Assembly (NCBI GenBank): GCA_900542905.1
Contig: UQPF01000017.1
Location: 1 to 47,494 of the forward strand
Direction: 5' to 3'
DNA: 47,494 bases
Source: an uncultured Collinsella sp.
Lineage (GTDB): Bacteria > Actinomycetota > Coriobacteriia > Coriobacteriales > Coriobacteriaceae
In this document: positions 33,346 through 42,045 of the stretch, piece by piece
Numbering within the stretch: the stretch's first letter is position 1
How the letters are laid out: the number at the start of each line of letters is the position of its first letter
Notes under the pieces: model-generated
Seen by the model: only the letters and a program-made list of their open reading frames with translations
Databases searched by the model: none
What the model was told of the DNA's origin: nothing
Program-made: the position numbers and the translations under genes

Positions 33346-34840
33346 ATGCAGATTTCGCTCATCCTTCCCCAAATCGTTGCGCTCGATGTTGTCTTTGCCC
33401 TGGCTGCGTGTCTGCAGACGATCCACGTCCCGCTCATCTCATCGCGCCGCTCGTCCTATAACCGTAAGGTGATTTGCGCCTACGAGGCGAGCCTCGTGGT
33501 TCACCTGGTGGTTTCGGCGCTTATCTTGTTCGCGTCGTCTGGCTCGTATCTGGTGGCGCCGCTTGACGTTTGTGCCAGGGCAATGGGCGGAGTGCTGTGG
33601 CTCAATGCCGCAATCTTTGCCTATGGCGTGGTGCTTATGGTGCGCTATCGTCGCCCCGTCATGCTGGTCGAGCTGCTGCTTGTTGTCGCCGTTACACCGC
33701 CGGTGGTTTTTGCCATGGGCTCGGCGTGGACCGTTGTCCTTATCGCAGAGGGAGCGTTCTTCCTGTTCCGTTCCATCGCGGCGCTCTTGATGGACGTCCG
33801 TAACCGCCAGGAGGATATCACCGCGTTCTCGACGATCGAGACCATCAACGTGATTCCCGTGGGCATCCTGTATCTGGACCCGAGGGGCCGTCCGCTGCTC
33901 ATGAACCGCTGCATGCGCAGAAACCTGGTGGAACTTCATATGCCCACCGACCTAGGCGATATGAGCGGCACATGGAACGACCTGCGCAAACTCAGCATGC
34001 AAATGCCCGAAAGCAGCCAGAACCGTGTGCGGATTAATCTGGACCGCTTTGGTGAGGCGCGGGCGGTGGTCGAGGTTTCTCCCGCCGAGATTCGCTTGTT
34101 TGTGCACGATGACGTTATGGTTTCGGGCCGCCTCTTTGAGCGCATTATCGGCCTGGATGTAACAGAGTATGCGCATGCTCATGATCGCCTGGCGCAAGCC
34201 AACCACCTGCTTGAGCTTGCGGGCCAAGAGCTCCAAGCCCAGATCGAAGAAGTCAAAAAAGTTGCTGACAATGCGGCCTATCTGCGTATGCGCGCTCGCG
34301 TGCACGACGTGATCGGGCAGCGCCTGTCCATCCTCCATCGTTATCTGGAGGAGGGGCGCCTGGATGACGAGTCACTCGAGCAGATCGACCCGCTGCTGCG
34401 CTCAATCGCTGCCGATCTGCGCAGTGGGGGCGACACCGAACCGACAAGAGCAACTGGGCGATATCGTCCATGCCTTTGGCCTGGTGAGTGTGCAGATCGA
34501 TGTGGAGGGCGAGCTGCCTGAGGACGCGCGTGTCGCCGCAGCCTTTCTGCAGATTATCCGCGAAGCCTCGACCAATGCCACCAAGCATGCACAGGCCCAT
34601 CGGGTCCATGTGCGCCTGTGGCGGGAGACGTCGGAAGGCAGCGCTGTTGCGCGGATGACCGTTTCTAACGACGGCGCGCCTGCACCCGTATCGTATCGCG
34701 AGGGAACGGGTATTCCAGGTATGAGGCATGTCGCGCAAGATCTGGGCGGCTGCCTGGAAATCCATGCCGCCCCGTCCTTTACGCTTGCGGTGTCCATCCC
34801 GCTCAACGCCAGCGCCACAGCTCAAAGGAGAAACTCATGA
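33346..34840 (+). pseudogene. membrane histidine kinase split by a frameshift
   Basis: A NarL-type histidine kinase of about 497 aa if one base is removed. Six helices (about 5-150), a PAS-like region (about 160-275), a coiled coil, and HisKA_3 with phospho-acceptor His320 in RVHDVIGQRL lie in the first frame. That frame continues to a stop at 34519-34521. The HATPase domain (N-box IIREASTNATKHA, G-boxes GTGIPGMRHVAQDLGG) lies in the +1 frame and ends at 34840. The frames meet cleanly at a G5 tract, 34426-34430; four Gs would restore one protein. The second frame ends in ATGA overlap with the regulator start, as expected of an intact kinase gene. Recent mutation, slippage, phase variation or sequencing error are all possible. 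Confidence 0.85.
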
Positions 34841-35460
34841 TTCGCGTCCTTATCGTCGAAGACCAAGCTATCTTGCGCGAGAGCCTGGCGCGCTCCGTTG
34901 GCGACCAGCCCGATATGACCGTTGTTTCCGCCATTGCCGATGCTTCCGAGGCCTTGGGTGTCGCGCTCAAGGAGCGCCCGGACATGATACTGATGGACGT
35001 GTGCACCGAACACGATTCAAACGGCATCGTGGCGGCGGCGCGCATCAAGGAGCAACTGCCCGAGTGTCGCATCATTATCATGACCGGCATGCCCGAGATC
35101 ACCTTTGTCGATCAGGCCCGCGAGGCGGGCGTCGACAGCTTTGTGTACAAGAACGTCGGTATCGACGAGCTGTTCGCCGTGATGCGCTCCACGCTGGCGG
35201 GCTATTGCACGTTTCCCAAGCCGCCCGAGAGCATTTTTTCGGGCACGGCGACCCTCGACGATGTCGAGCTGTCGATTTTGCGCCTTGCCTGCGAGGGCAA
35301 GAGCCGCCGCGAGATCGCGGCCGAGCTGTTTATGAGCGAGGGCACCATCAAACGCCGCATCTCGGAGATTCTCAACAAGACCGGCTACGACAACATCATG
35401 CGCCTGGCCGTGCATGCGGTGACCGAAGGCAGCATCGTCCCCAACATGGAGCGCCCGTAG
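34837..35460 (+). CDS. LuxR-type response regulator
   Basis: Response regulator of 207 aa. Receiver domain with Asp54 in MILMDVCTEHD and acidic residues Glu8-Asp9, the Lys in FVYKNVG, and a C-terminal LuxR-like helix-turn-helix (about 145-200; RLACEGKSRREIAAELFMSEGTIKRRISEIL). It overlaps the kinase gene by 4 nt (ATGA). Its cognate kinase is broken in this sequence, so it may now be unphosphorylated or served by another kinase. Two strong hairpins follow. Confidence 0.92.
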   Translation: MIRVLIVEDQAILRESLARSVGDQPDMTVVSAIADASEALGVALKERPDMILMDVCTEHDSNGIVAAARIKEQLPECRIIIMTGMPEITFVDQAREAGVDSFVYKNVGIDELFAVMRSTLAGYCTFPKPPESIFSGTATLDDVELSILRLACEGKSRREIAAELFMSEGTIKRRISEILNKTGYDNIMRLAVHAVTEGSIVPNMERP

Positions 35461-35493
35461 TCGGTGTGCCGCCCGTGCTCCAACGCCGAAGAT

Positions 35494-35534
35494 AGGTCGC
35501 CCGCCGTTTTGCATCTAAAAACGGCGGGCGACCT
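35494..35534 (+). terminator. terminator hairpin of signalling operon
   Basis: Perfect 17-bp stem AGGTCGCCCGCCGTTTT / AAAACGGCGGGCGACCT with loop GCATCTA. No long T-run follows. Confidence 0.65.
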
Positions 35535-35565
35535 GCTTGTATGGGCAGTGCTGTCGGCATAAAGC

Positions 35566-35600
35566 GGCGGGGCCGCAGGATTATCTCCTGCGGCCCCGCC
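35566..35600 (-). terminator. terminator hairpin of lipoprotein gene
   Basis: Perfect 15-bp stem GGCGGGGCCGCAGGA / TCCTGCGGCCCCGCC with loop TTATC, 50 bp beyond the lipoprotein stop codon. On the minus strand GCTTTAT follows. Confidence 0.6.
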
Positions 35601-35650
35601 TGGCATGTGCGCGGATATGTCCGCCAATCCGCGGCTATCGGTGTCTGCCG

Positions 35651-36493
35651 TTACGCGATGGTTGCGCTGTAGGAAGCGACGTCCTCATAGGAATCGGTCA
35701 GGTAGGCGTCGATGCCGATGGTCGTATTGACGAGGTCGTCAAGGCTATCGAGTGTGCCGTTCGAGAACGTGAACTCCTCGGTGGCGTTGGTGCCGGGCAT
35801 CAGGTGAGCCGAGAACCAGGGTTCCTTCATGGTGCCGTTGACGTTGGTCTTGCCGGAAGGAGCGTAGAAGGTCAGGTCCTTGTCGCTCTTGTTGGTGATG
35901 TTGACGACAAAGCCGATGTCGCCCCAGTCGTCTTTGAACTTCTCGGTGATGGTGATGGTGCACAGATCGTCATCGGCGACGGTGACGGCGGGGGAGATTT
36001 CGACGCTCTGGACATCGTCGTCTTCGACGGCCTCATCGATCTCCTCTTCCTTCTCGGCGTTCTCGCGATCTTTCTTCACCGTACCGGACAGATCCTTGTC
36101 GGACTTGGTGAAGATGAGCTTGTCGCCGTCCACCTCAAGGACGAGCTTGTCGTCCTTGAGCTTCAGGTCGTGCGACTCATCTTCGGCGGTGATCGTTACG
36201 GTGGTGGCGTCCTTGGCTTCCCATTTTAGGTCGGCGACCTCAAGGAACATATCGAGGACGCCTGTGCCGTCCTCGTCGAGGATCAGGACGCAGTTGAGGC
36301 CCCACTCCTTGAGCATATCCATGTACTCATCGGTGAGCTCTTCGCCATCCAAGGTTCCACCCGAGTACTGCCAGCTGCCGACGAAGTTGGCCTTGGGGTC
36401 TTTGCCGCCGCCGCTGCAGCCCGTCAGGGCAAAGGCGAGCGCCAGGACGCATGTCAGAAATGCGAGTACGGACTTTTTGAACGTTGTCTTCAT
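35651..36493 (-). CDS. lipoprotein, function unknown
   Basis: Protein of 280 aa. A lipoprotein signal peptide (MKTTFKKSV, hydrophobic core, then LTGC lipobox near 24-27) predicts a lipid-anchored, surface-exposed protein. The mature part has two beta-rich segments separated by a charged Lys/Glu/Asp linker (about 140-165); the C-terminal half (FVVNITNKSDKDLTFYAPS) looks like the Ig-like DUF of many actinobacterial and Firmicute lipoproteins. Start ATG 36493 has a perfect AAAGGAGG; longer upstream frames run into the SPFH gene. It follows the zinc-ribbon/SPFH genes on the same strand, separated by a hairpin. Confidence 0.82.
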   Translation of the reverse strand: MKTTFKKSVLAFLTCVLALAFALTGCSGGGKDPKANFVGSWQYSGGTLDGEELTDEYMDMLKEWGLNCVLILDEDGTGVLDMFLEVADLKWEAKDATTVTITAEDESHDLKLKDDKLVLEVDGDKLIFTKSDKDLSGTVKKDRENAEKEEEIDEAVEDDDVQSVEISPAVTVADDDLCTITITEKFKDDWGDIGFVVNITNKSDKDLTFYAPSGKTNVNGTMKEPWFSAHLMPGTNATEEFTFSNGTLDSLDDLVNTTIGIDAYLTDSYEDVASYSATIA

Positions 36494-36532
36494 GGTGTCC
36501 TCCTTTATCGAACGAAACCCATAGAAGCAAAT

Positions 36533-36554
36533 GCGGGGGTGGCGGATCCCCCGC
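36533..36554 (-). terminator. hairpin between SPFH and lipoprotein genes
   Basis: GCGGGGG / CCCCCGC (36533-36539 and 36548-36554). On the minus strand it is followed by ATTTGCTTCT, so it may end or attenuate transcription from the SPFH gene. Confidence 0.45.
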
Positions 36555-36573
36555 CAATTACCAGATAGAGGGG

Positions 36574-37809
36574 CTAGGGCCGGGGCGTTCCGCAGTTGCT
36601 GCAGAACTTGCCGCCGTTTTCGCTGCCGCAGTTGGGGCAGAACCACTTGGCCGGTGCCGGGGCGGGCGCGGGACTGCCGCACTCGGAGCAGAACTTGCCG
36701 GTGTTGGTGGCGCCGCAGCTGCAGGTCCATGCGCCTGCCGCAGGTGCGGCGGCGGGAGCCGGGGCGGGAGCCGGAGCCGGCTGCGGGGCGGCCTGCTGCT
36801 GTGCCTGGCCGGCGGCAAACAGCTGGCTGGCGTTCATGCCGCCCATGCCGCCTGCCATGCCCATGCCCATAAAGCCTGCCACCGCGCCGTTGGGGTTGGC
36901 GGCTGCCGCGCGCATTGCGTCGCTCTGGGCGCTGGCAATGTTGGCTGCCGCCATGGTGGGATCGCGCATGACCGCGGCTTTCTGCAGGTCCTTGATCATC
37001 TGCTCGTCTTCTTGCGAGGCGGCGATGGAGTTGACGCCAAAGCTCACGATCTCGACGCCGCGCAGGTCACGCCAGTCGGCAGAGAGGACCTCGTTGAGCG
37101 CGCGGGCGAGCTCGGTGGTGTGGCCGGGGATGGCGCTGTAGCGGATGCCCATCTCCGAGATCTTGGCAAAGGCGGGCTGCAGGGCGGTGAGCAGCTCGGA
37201 CTTAAGCTGGCTGTCGATCTTGTCGCGCGTGTAGCTATCGGTCACGTTGCCGCATACGTTGGTGTAGAACAGCAGCGGGTTGGTGATACGGTACGAATAC
37301 TCGCCGTTGCAGCGCACGGAGATGTCGACGTCCAGGCCAATGTTGTTATCGACCACGCGGAAGGGCACGGGCGAGGCGGTACCGTACTTGTTGCCGATGA
37401 TCTCCTTGGTGTTGATAAAGTAGACGCGCTGGTCCTTGCCCGCGTCGCCGCCAAAGGTAAAGCGGCTGCCGATATTGGCGAAGGTCTCCTTGATGGAGTC
37501 GCCCAGGTTGCCGCTAAAGACGCTCGGCTCGCTGCCGGTGTCAAAGACAAACTCGCCGGGCTCCAGCGCGACCTCGATGATCTTGCCGTTTTACACCACG
37601 AGCATGCCCTGGCCGTCGTTGACGGCGATGACGGAGCCGTTGGAGATGACGTTGTCCTCGCCGCGCGTGTTGGAGCTGCGGCCGCCGGTGCGCTTGCTGC
37701 CCTTGCAGGCCAAGACATCAGCGGGCATCGATTCGCAATAGATAAATTCCTTCCACTGGTCGGCCATGACGCCGCCGGCAGCTCCCAATCCAGCTTTCAA
37801 GAGTCCCAT
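36574..37809 (-). pseudogene. SPFH-domain protein with zinc ribbons, interrupted by TAA
   Basis: A reading frame of 411 codons that would encode an SPFH (virion-core-like) protein related to Bacillus YdjI: N-terminus MGLLKAGLGAAGGVMADQWKEF, SPFH core to about 270, a Pro/Ala linker, and two C-terminal zinc ribbons (CSCGATNTGKFCSECG and CPNCGSENGGKFCSNCG). Codon 73 is TAA (37591-37593), between GMLVV and NGKIIEV, and the frame is open on both sides. The only good downstream ATG (37368) would remove about a third. A single substitution such as GAA to TAA explains it. AAAGGA precedes ATG 37809. It is probably inactive in this strain unless the stop is a sequence error or is read through. Confidence 0.85.
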
Positions 37810-37857
37810 GGTGATCTTCCTTTCTCGTCAAAGGCCGGGTGGTATCGGTCAGAATGG

Positions 37858-39180
37858 CTAATCGTCCTTGTTGTCCTTCATGACAACGGTGGTCTCGGTG
37901 TGGCTGAAGGTGTCGTGCTTCTCGGTCAGGTCGAGCTCGCCACAATACTCATCGGCATGGGTTGCTTCGTTGGCCGTCTTGAGCTGGCCTACCAGTAGCA
38001 CGTCTCCGATAATCACGATGATCAGCGGCGCGATGATGTTGATGAGGATGCCCTCGATATCAAAGATGAGGTAATCCGGATCGAAGGCGTATTCCCCCAT
38101 AAAGAGAATCTGGGAGAGGATAAATCCGATCACGAAGAACAGCACCGAGGCGATGGCGAGCTTGGGCTTGGAGCAGGGGAGCTCGCCGACCAAGCGGCCG
38201 GTCTGGCCGTTCATGGCAAACAGGTAGCTCTTGCCGTTCCACGAGGTGGAGAGCATCCAGACGGGGAACAGGGCGTAGTCGCTGTCTTCCCAGGTGTAGT
38301 CGAGCTGCTTGCTTTCGACCGTAGCATCGTCGTATTCGTCGACGACGGTCTCGCGCAGGGCCGAGATCGTGCTTTCTTCCATACGGCGCTCGGCGCGCGC
38401 CTTGCAGGTCTCGCAGTCCTCGTCGTAACGGTTGGCGATGTAGCCGGGCATATATGCGACCGAGAACGGACGCAGTGCGTCGTAGTCAAACGGCTCGATG
38501 GCGTCCATGTGGCCGTCGGGCATCTTGGACGATCCGTCGACGGGCACGCGCTTAAACGAGATATTGCCCTTGCGATAGGCATCGTAGTGGTCGGTGGTCG
38601 TGACGGTGCGGTCGGATTCCTCGGTCACGGTCTCGTTGGTCGCGTCAAAGTACACTTCGCCATCCACGCGGGCGCCGTAGAGCCAAAACGGCACGTAGAC
38701 ACCTTGGACCTCCTCGATGTGGTTGCCGGTGACAAAGCTCTTGGGCAGCAAGACCTTGCCCTTGTAGTGTTCCTTGAGTGCGGCCGTGACGTCGTCGTGC
38801 CCGAGCTTAAACGGAATTACCAGGTCGGGCGAGAAGTCGCCAGAGAGCTGGCCGGGCGCCACGGCGGAGTTGCCGCAGTACGGGCAGGTGGTGACGGCGA
38901 CGGTGCCGTCGGACACGAGCTCGGCGCCGCACGACGAACAGATGTAGCCGGCGTTTTGAGCCAGCTCCTGCACGGCATCGTCGACAGCAGGCTTGGGGGC
39001 CGCGGCTGCGGCATCGGCTTTGGCATCTGCCTTGTCCTGGCGCTCGCGATAGAGGGCCTCGACTTCTTCGACTTCAAAACGCGAATCGCAGTAGTCGCAG
39101 ACGAGCTTTTGCTCGGCACTGGCAAAGTGAAGGGGGCCGCCACACGCGGGGCACTGATAGTTGACGCTCTCGAAGGCCAT
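37858..39180 (-). CDS. zinc-ribbon membrane protein, YdjG-like
   Basis: Protein of 440 aa. The first zinc ribbon (CPACGGPLHF...CDYC, about 10-31) and a second (CSSCGAEL...CPYC, about 80-104) flank an Ala-rich linker. A beta-rich domain (about 115-330) follows, then two pairs of hydrophobic helices (about 345-410) and an acidic tail. The double TFIIB-like ribbon plus membrane segments resembles YdjG of Bacillus, which with YdjH and YdjI recruits PspA to the membrane; the assignment is by architecture. A CETCK motif in the middle suggests a further metal site. AAAGGA precedes ATG 39180. It lies between the DUF4428 gene and the SPFH gene in one operon. Confidence 0.8.
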   Translation of the reverse strand: MAFESVNYQCPACGGPLHFASAEQKLVCDYCDSRFEVEEVEALYRERQDKADAKADAAAAAPKPAVDDAVQELAQNAGYICSSCGAELVSDGTVAVTTCPYCGNSAVAPGQLSGDFSPDLVIPFKLGHDDVTAALKEHYKGKVLLPKSFVTGNHIEEVQGVYVPFWLYGARVDGEVYFDATNETVTEESDRTVTTTDHYDAYRKGNISFKRVPVDGSSKMPDGHMDAIEPFDYDALRPFSVAYMPGYIANRYDEDCETCKARAERRMEESTISALRETVVDEYDDATVESKQLDYTWEDSDYALFPVWMLSTSWNGKSYLFAMNGQTGRLVGELPCSKPKLAIASVLFFVIGFILSQILFMGEYAFDPDYLIFDIEGILINIIAPLIIVIIGDVLLVGQLKTANEATHADEYCGELDLTEKHDTFSHTETTVVMKDNKDD

Positions 39181-39204
39181 GATCGGTCCTTTCGCTGCCG
39201 GAGG

Positions 39205-39942
39205 CTATGCGCCGATGGCGCCGCCGCAGTATTCGCAGCGCCCACTGGCATCGGGAATGGTGGTTGCACCGCAGAAGGGGCAGGTCACCGCGGTCTTGGG
39301 GGCCTTGGCGGCCACGACGCTGTCGCGCGTCTCCTGGCGCAGCTGCACCAGCGCGTCGCGGACCTCGGTTGCCTGGCGCTTGGCCTCGCGGTATTCGATG
39401 GAGCCGCGCTGATCGATGGTGGAGTCGTTCACGCGCAGGTTGATCTCGGTAAAGTACGGCGTGTTGACGTGGATGGTCAGATTAAAGTCGTAATCCAGGT
39501 CGTAGCGCGGCGGGTTGTAGCTCTCGCGCTCGCCGTCCTTGGTCTCGCGATAGATCTCGGTGCGATGCTCGTCGATATCCATATCGCAGCCGAGTACCTG
39601 CGAGAACTCGATGATGTCGGGATTGGCGTCGCGCCAGCGGCTCTGCGAAGTGATGATCAGCAGGCCCGCGTCCTCATCGAGCATAATATTGGTGCGCCCG
39701 GCAGAAAGCGTGCGCGTGGGGTTGAACGAAGACAGGCGTTCGGCGTTGGCCTCGCGGTAGGCGAGTTGCTCACGGATGTCGTCCGCGGTGCTGGAGCGAT
39801 AGCCGTGAAAGTAGGGGGAGAGCTTGCCGGCGCACTCTTTGCACAGGTAGCCTTCATTGATTTTTGTCTTACCTAGAAGTCCCAGCTCGGTACCGCAAAT
39901 CGCGCACTCTTTCTTCTCGAACATCTTGTCAAAGAAGCCCAT
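39205..39942 (-). CDS. DUF4428 zinc-ribbon protein
   Basis: Protein of 245 aa. The N-terminal DUF4428 zinc finger (CAICGTELGLLGKTKINEGYLCKECAGKL, split here by position: Cys near 13, 16, 35, 38) is followed by a mixed alpha/beta domain of about 150 residues and a C-terminal zinc ribbon CPFCGATT...CEYCGG (about 219-239). No membrane segment. First gene of the zinc-ribbon/SPFH operon, with GGGAGG before ATG 39942 and 24 nt to the next gene. Probably a cytoplasmic adaptor of the same complex; the precise role is unknown. Confidence 0.83.
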   Translation of the reverse strand: MGFFDKMFEKKECAICGTELGLLGKTKINEGYLCKECAGKLSPYFHGYRSSTADDIREQLAYREANAERLSSFNPTRTLSAGRTNIMLDEDAGLLIITSQSRWRDANPDIIEFSQVLGCDMDIDEHRTEIYRETKDGERESYNPPRYDLDYDFNLTIHVNTPYFTEINLRVNDSTIDQRGSIEYREAKRQATEVRDALVQLRQETRDSVVAAKAPKTAVTCPFCGATTIPDASGRCEYCGGAIGA

Positions 39943-40023
39943 GGCTGCCTCCCATCAACTGGTAGCGTGTGTCACTTTTGATGATGGGGGAGTGCGCGAT
40001 CCTTCGCGATACCCAGACGGCTC

Positions 40024-40085
40024 AAGGAGTCTCCACAACTGGGACACATGGCCCATTTTTCATCCGACACATAGGGACACTCCTT
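40024..40085. repeat. 62-bp inverted element with GGGACAC words
   Basis: AAGGAGT at the left end and ACTCCTT at the right, with GGGACAC at 40051-40057 and again at 40074-40080 (GTGTCCC on the other strand). The right part, read on the minus strand as AGGAGTGTCCCTA, matches the word at 22381. Confidence 0.55.
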
Positions 40086-40092
40086 GCCGCGG

Positions 40093-40133
40093 GTAGTCAT
40101 TGGGCACTCATTGGGGACGTACTTAAATGAGTG
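40093..40133. repeat. CATT/AATG palindromic element, inverted orientation
   Basis: GTAGTCATT, then CACTCATT ... AATGAGTG (40105-40112 and 40126-40133) enclosing GGGGACGTACTTA, which is the reverse complement of the core seen at 10052-10065. Confidence 0.75.
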
Positions 40134-40260
40134 GTAGTTGGAGACGCTCCTGGCCGAGCTAGAGATCGCGCGTGTCCCTTCTGGTCCATGCGGCTCAAAA
40201 TCGCGGCGTGATGTGGACGGCTGGGGTCGAATTGGCAGCATTTCGAGCTCGGCTTCGATA

Positions 40261-40289
40261 TTGAGACTGGTTCTTTATTAAAATAGATT
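40261..40289 (+). promoter_or_regulatory. promoter of LuxR-type membrane regulator
   Basis: TTGAGA (40261-40266) and TAGATT (40284-40289) with an exact 17-bp spacer, 30 bp before the ATG. The AT-rich spacer fits a sigma-70-type promoter. Confidence 0.6.
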
Positions 40290-40319
40290 TCCAGACAATT
40301 GAGCGGCTGGGGGTTAACC

Positions 40320-41864
40320 ATGAGGGACATGGGAGACACAACCGCATATCTGCGTCGGGGCATTCGGGAGATTATATGCCTGGCGCTGTTCTTCTTCACG
40401 TTTTTGGCGTGCGAGTATCTTTTTGATGCGCGCATGGCCGAGTTCGTGTCTCCGAACGAGGTCGTTATTTATGAGAGCCTTGTCATCGGCGCGAGCGTGA
40501 TTGGCTTCTTTGTGCGTCCCATTCTGTACTATCGCCGTCCCCATGCTATCGACGCAACGAGTGACGTCACGGGCGTTTTGCTGGTGGCGGCATTGCTGCT
40601 GTTGATTATGGCGGTTCAGGTTGAGGTGGTAATTGCCGGCAGTTTGGTGGCGTGCTGCGCGTTGGGCTACTGCGGATCGACTGCCTACGCAAGCTTTGCA
40701 CGGCGCTTTGCGCGGACGCCCTGCTTGGCGCGCGCCGCCGCACTTTCTTACGTCATGGGCGTGCTGGTGCAGGTCCTCAACCACATGGTGATGCCTGCCG
40801 GCATTCCTCAGCAGGCTGTTCTGGTTGTCTGTGCGATCGCGCAGGTGGCGTTGCTCCACGGTGCCCGACGCGCCAAGCTGCGCGACGAGTCCGATCCCAG
40901 CTTTGAACCCAGTGTTGCCGGGCTTTCGGTAGATGCTTTGGAATATGGCGCCAAGTGGCAAGACGATCCCAAGGCAAAGGCGGCATTCCGCCGCGCCGTG
41001 GTCCGCCTGACCGTGGCGACGGCGTATCTTTCCGGCGTATTCGCCGCTCTCAACGCGGGTCTCACAACCTTGCATGCTACCGGAGCCGTTGATTTGGGTG
41101 ACTGGCCGCGCCTGCTGCTTGTCGTGAGCTCGTTGGCTGCCGGCGTCCTATTTGACCTGCACGGCCGCTCGTATATGAATATCGGCATGACATGTGCCGC
41201 CATACTGTCCACGCTTTCGTTCTTTGTGCTCATCGTCGATGGCAATGGCGGCAACGAGCTTGCTGCCACAATCATCTTTTATCTGGGCTCGGGCTTCTTT
41301 GTGGTGTTCTTTACCACAAAATATGCCGCCGTCTCGCTCTATGCGCGCTGGTCATATTTTTGGCCGTGCATGGGTCGCGTCGTCAACAACATGTGCTCGA
41401 TGCTCGTGACGGCGCCGGCGGTGGCGATCATCTCGAGTCAAAACGTGCTGGCTGCGATCGGTGCGGCGCTCGTGATGTTTGTGGGCATTGCGATTACGCT
41501 GCTGGGGCAGTTGGGGCAACGAACCGATGATGCCGTGATGCAGGGTGGCCTGCCGCTTGCCACCGACGATCTTGGTGGGGATCTTGCGCCCACACGCTCC
41601 GACCCCGAGCCCGTGGAGGCAGCGGAGCTCACGTCCGATGAACGCCTCGATGCTTTCGTCGCCACCTTTGGGCTTACAGAGCGCGAGCACGATATTCTTG
41701 AGGTCTTGGTCGTTTCGGACCAGAGCGTTCAGGACATCGCCACAACGCTTTTCCTTTCGCGCTCCACGCTCTATCGTCACATTTCCTCGATCAACAAAAA
41801 GACCGGCACCGCCTCGCGCATGGCCCTCATCAACTTCTTCTGGTCCTGGACACCCAAGGACTAG
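40320..41864 (+). CDS. LuxR-type regulator with polytopic membrane domain
   Basis: Protein of 514 aa. About twelve hydrophobic helices occupy residues 15-410, laid out like a small transporter, with a cytoplasmic loop in the middle (about 180-225). A linker leads to a LuxR helix-turn-helix (about 445-510; FGLTEREHDILEVLVVSDQSVQDIATTLFLSRSTLYRHISSINKKTG). Membrane-embedded LuxR regulators of this kind are strongly expanded in Coriobacteriia; ligands are largely unknown. GGGGG lies 6 nt before ATG 40320. There is no obvious cotranscribed target; the neighbouring operons on either side are candidates. Confidence 0.88.
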   Translation: MRDMGDTTAYLRRGIREIICLALFFFTFLACEYLFDARMAEFVSPNEVVIYESLVIGASVIGFFVRPILYYRRPHAIDATSDVTGVLLVAALLLLIMAVQVEVVIAGSLVACCALGYCGSTAYASFARRFARTPCLARAAALSYVMGVLVQVLNHMVMPAGIPQQAVLVVCAIAQVALLHGARRAKLRDESDPSFEPSVAGLSVDALEYGAKWQDDPKAKAAFRRAVVRLTVATAYLSGVFAALNAGLTTLHATGAVDLGDWPRLLLVVSSLAAGVLFDLHGRSYMNIGMTCAAILSTLSFFVLIVDGNGGNELAATIIFYLGSGFFVVFFTTKYAAVSLYARWSYFWPCMGRVVNNMCSMLVTAPAVAIISSQNVLAAIGAALVMFVGIAITLLGQLGQRTDDAVMQGGLPLATDDLGGDLAPTRSDPEPVEAAELTSDERLDAFVATFGLTEREHDILEVLVVSDQSVQDIATTLFLSRSTLYRHISSINKKTGTASRMALINFFWSWTPKD

Positions 41865-41882
41865 CTAATCTCCCAATAAGTC

Positions 41883-41941
41883 GCGGTGGAATAGTCCCTA
41901 AATTAAAGTCACGGGGCTTTAAACAGGAACTATTTCACCGC
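41883..41941. repeat. long imperfect hairpin, GCGGTGGAATAG type
   Basis: GCGGTGGAATAGTCCCT / AGGAACTATTTCACCGC (41883-41899 and 41925-41941) match at 15 of 17 positions, with an inner perfect TTAAAG/CTTTAA. It lies between convergent genes and again carries a GTCCCTA word. It may serve as a bidirectional terminator or be a repeat unit. Confidence 0.65.
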
Positions 41942-42045
41942 AACTGCTGGGGGGATAGACTGCGGCGGCGGCAGAGGCAACGGCAGCGGCGTTGGCAGCT
42001 GTGGTAGTGGCAACGGCAGCTGGCAGGGTGTTTTCCGTCTACTTG

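Larger units (their letters stand above)
39943..40319. other. 377-bp divergent gap with repeats
   Basis: Contains an inverted element (40024-40085) with ends AAGGAGTCTCC and ACTCCTT and two GGGACAC words, a CATT/AATG palindrome (40093-40133) and the promoter of the LuxR-type gene (40261-40289). The repeats happen to read as a Cys-rich peptide on the minus strand; I do not regard that as a gene. Confidence 0.65.

Noticed and set aside
39972..40241. Cys-rich 89-codon minus-strand frame that resembles a zinc ribbon
   Set aside because: It is made largely of the repeat elements at 40024 and 40093 read as protein; no ribosome site, and the Cys spacing follows from repeated GTGTCCC words.
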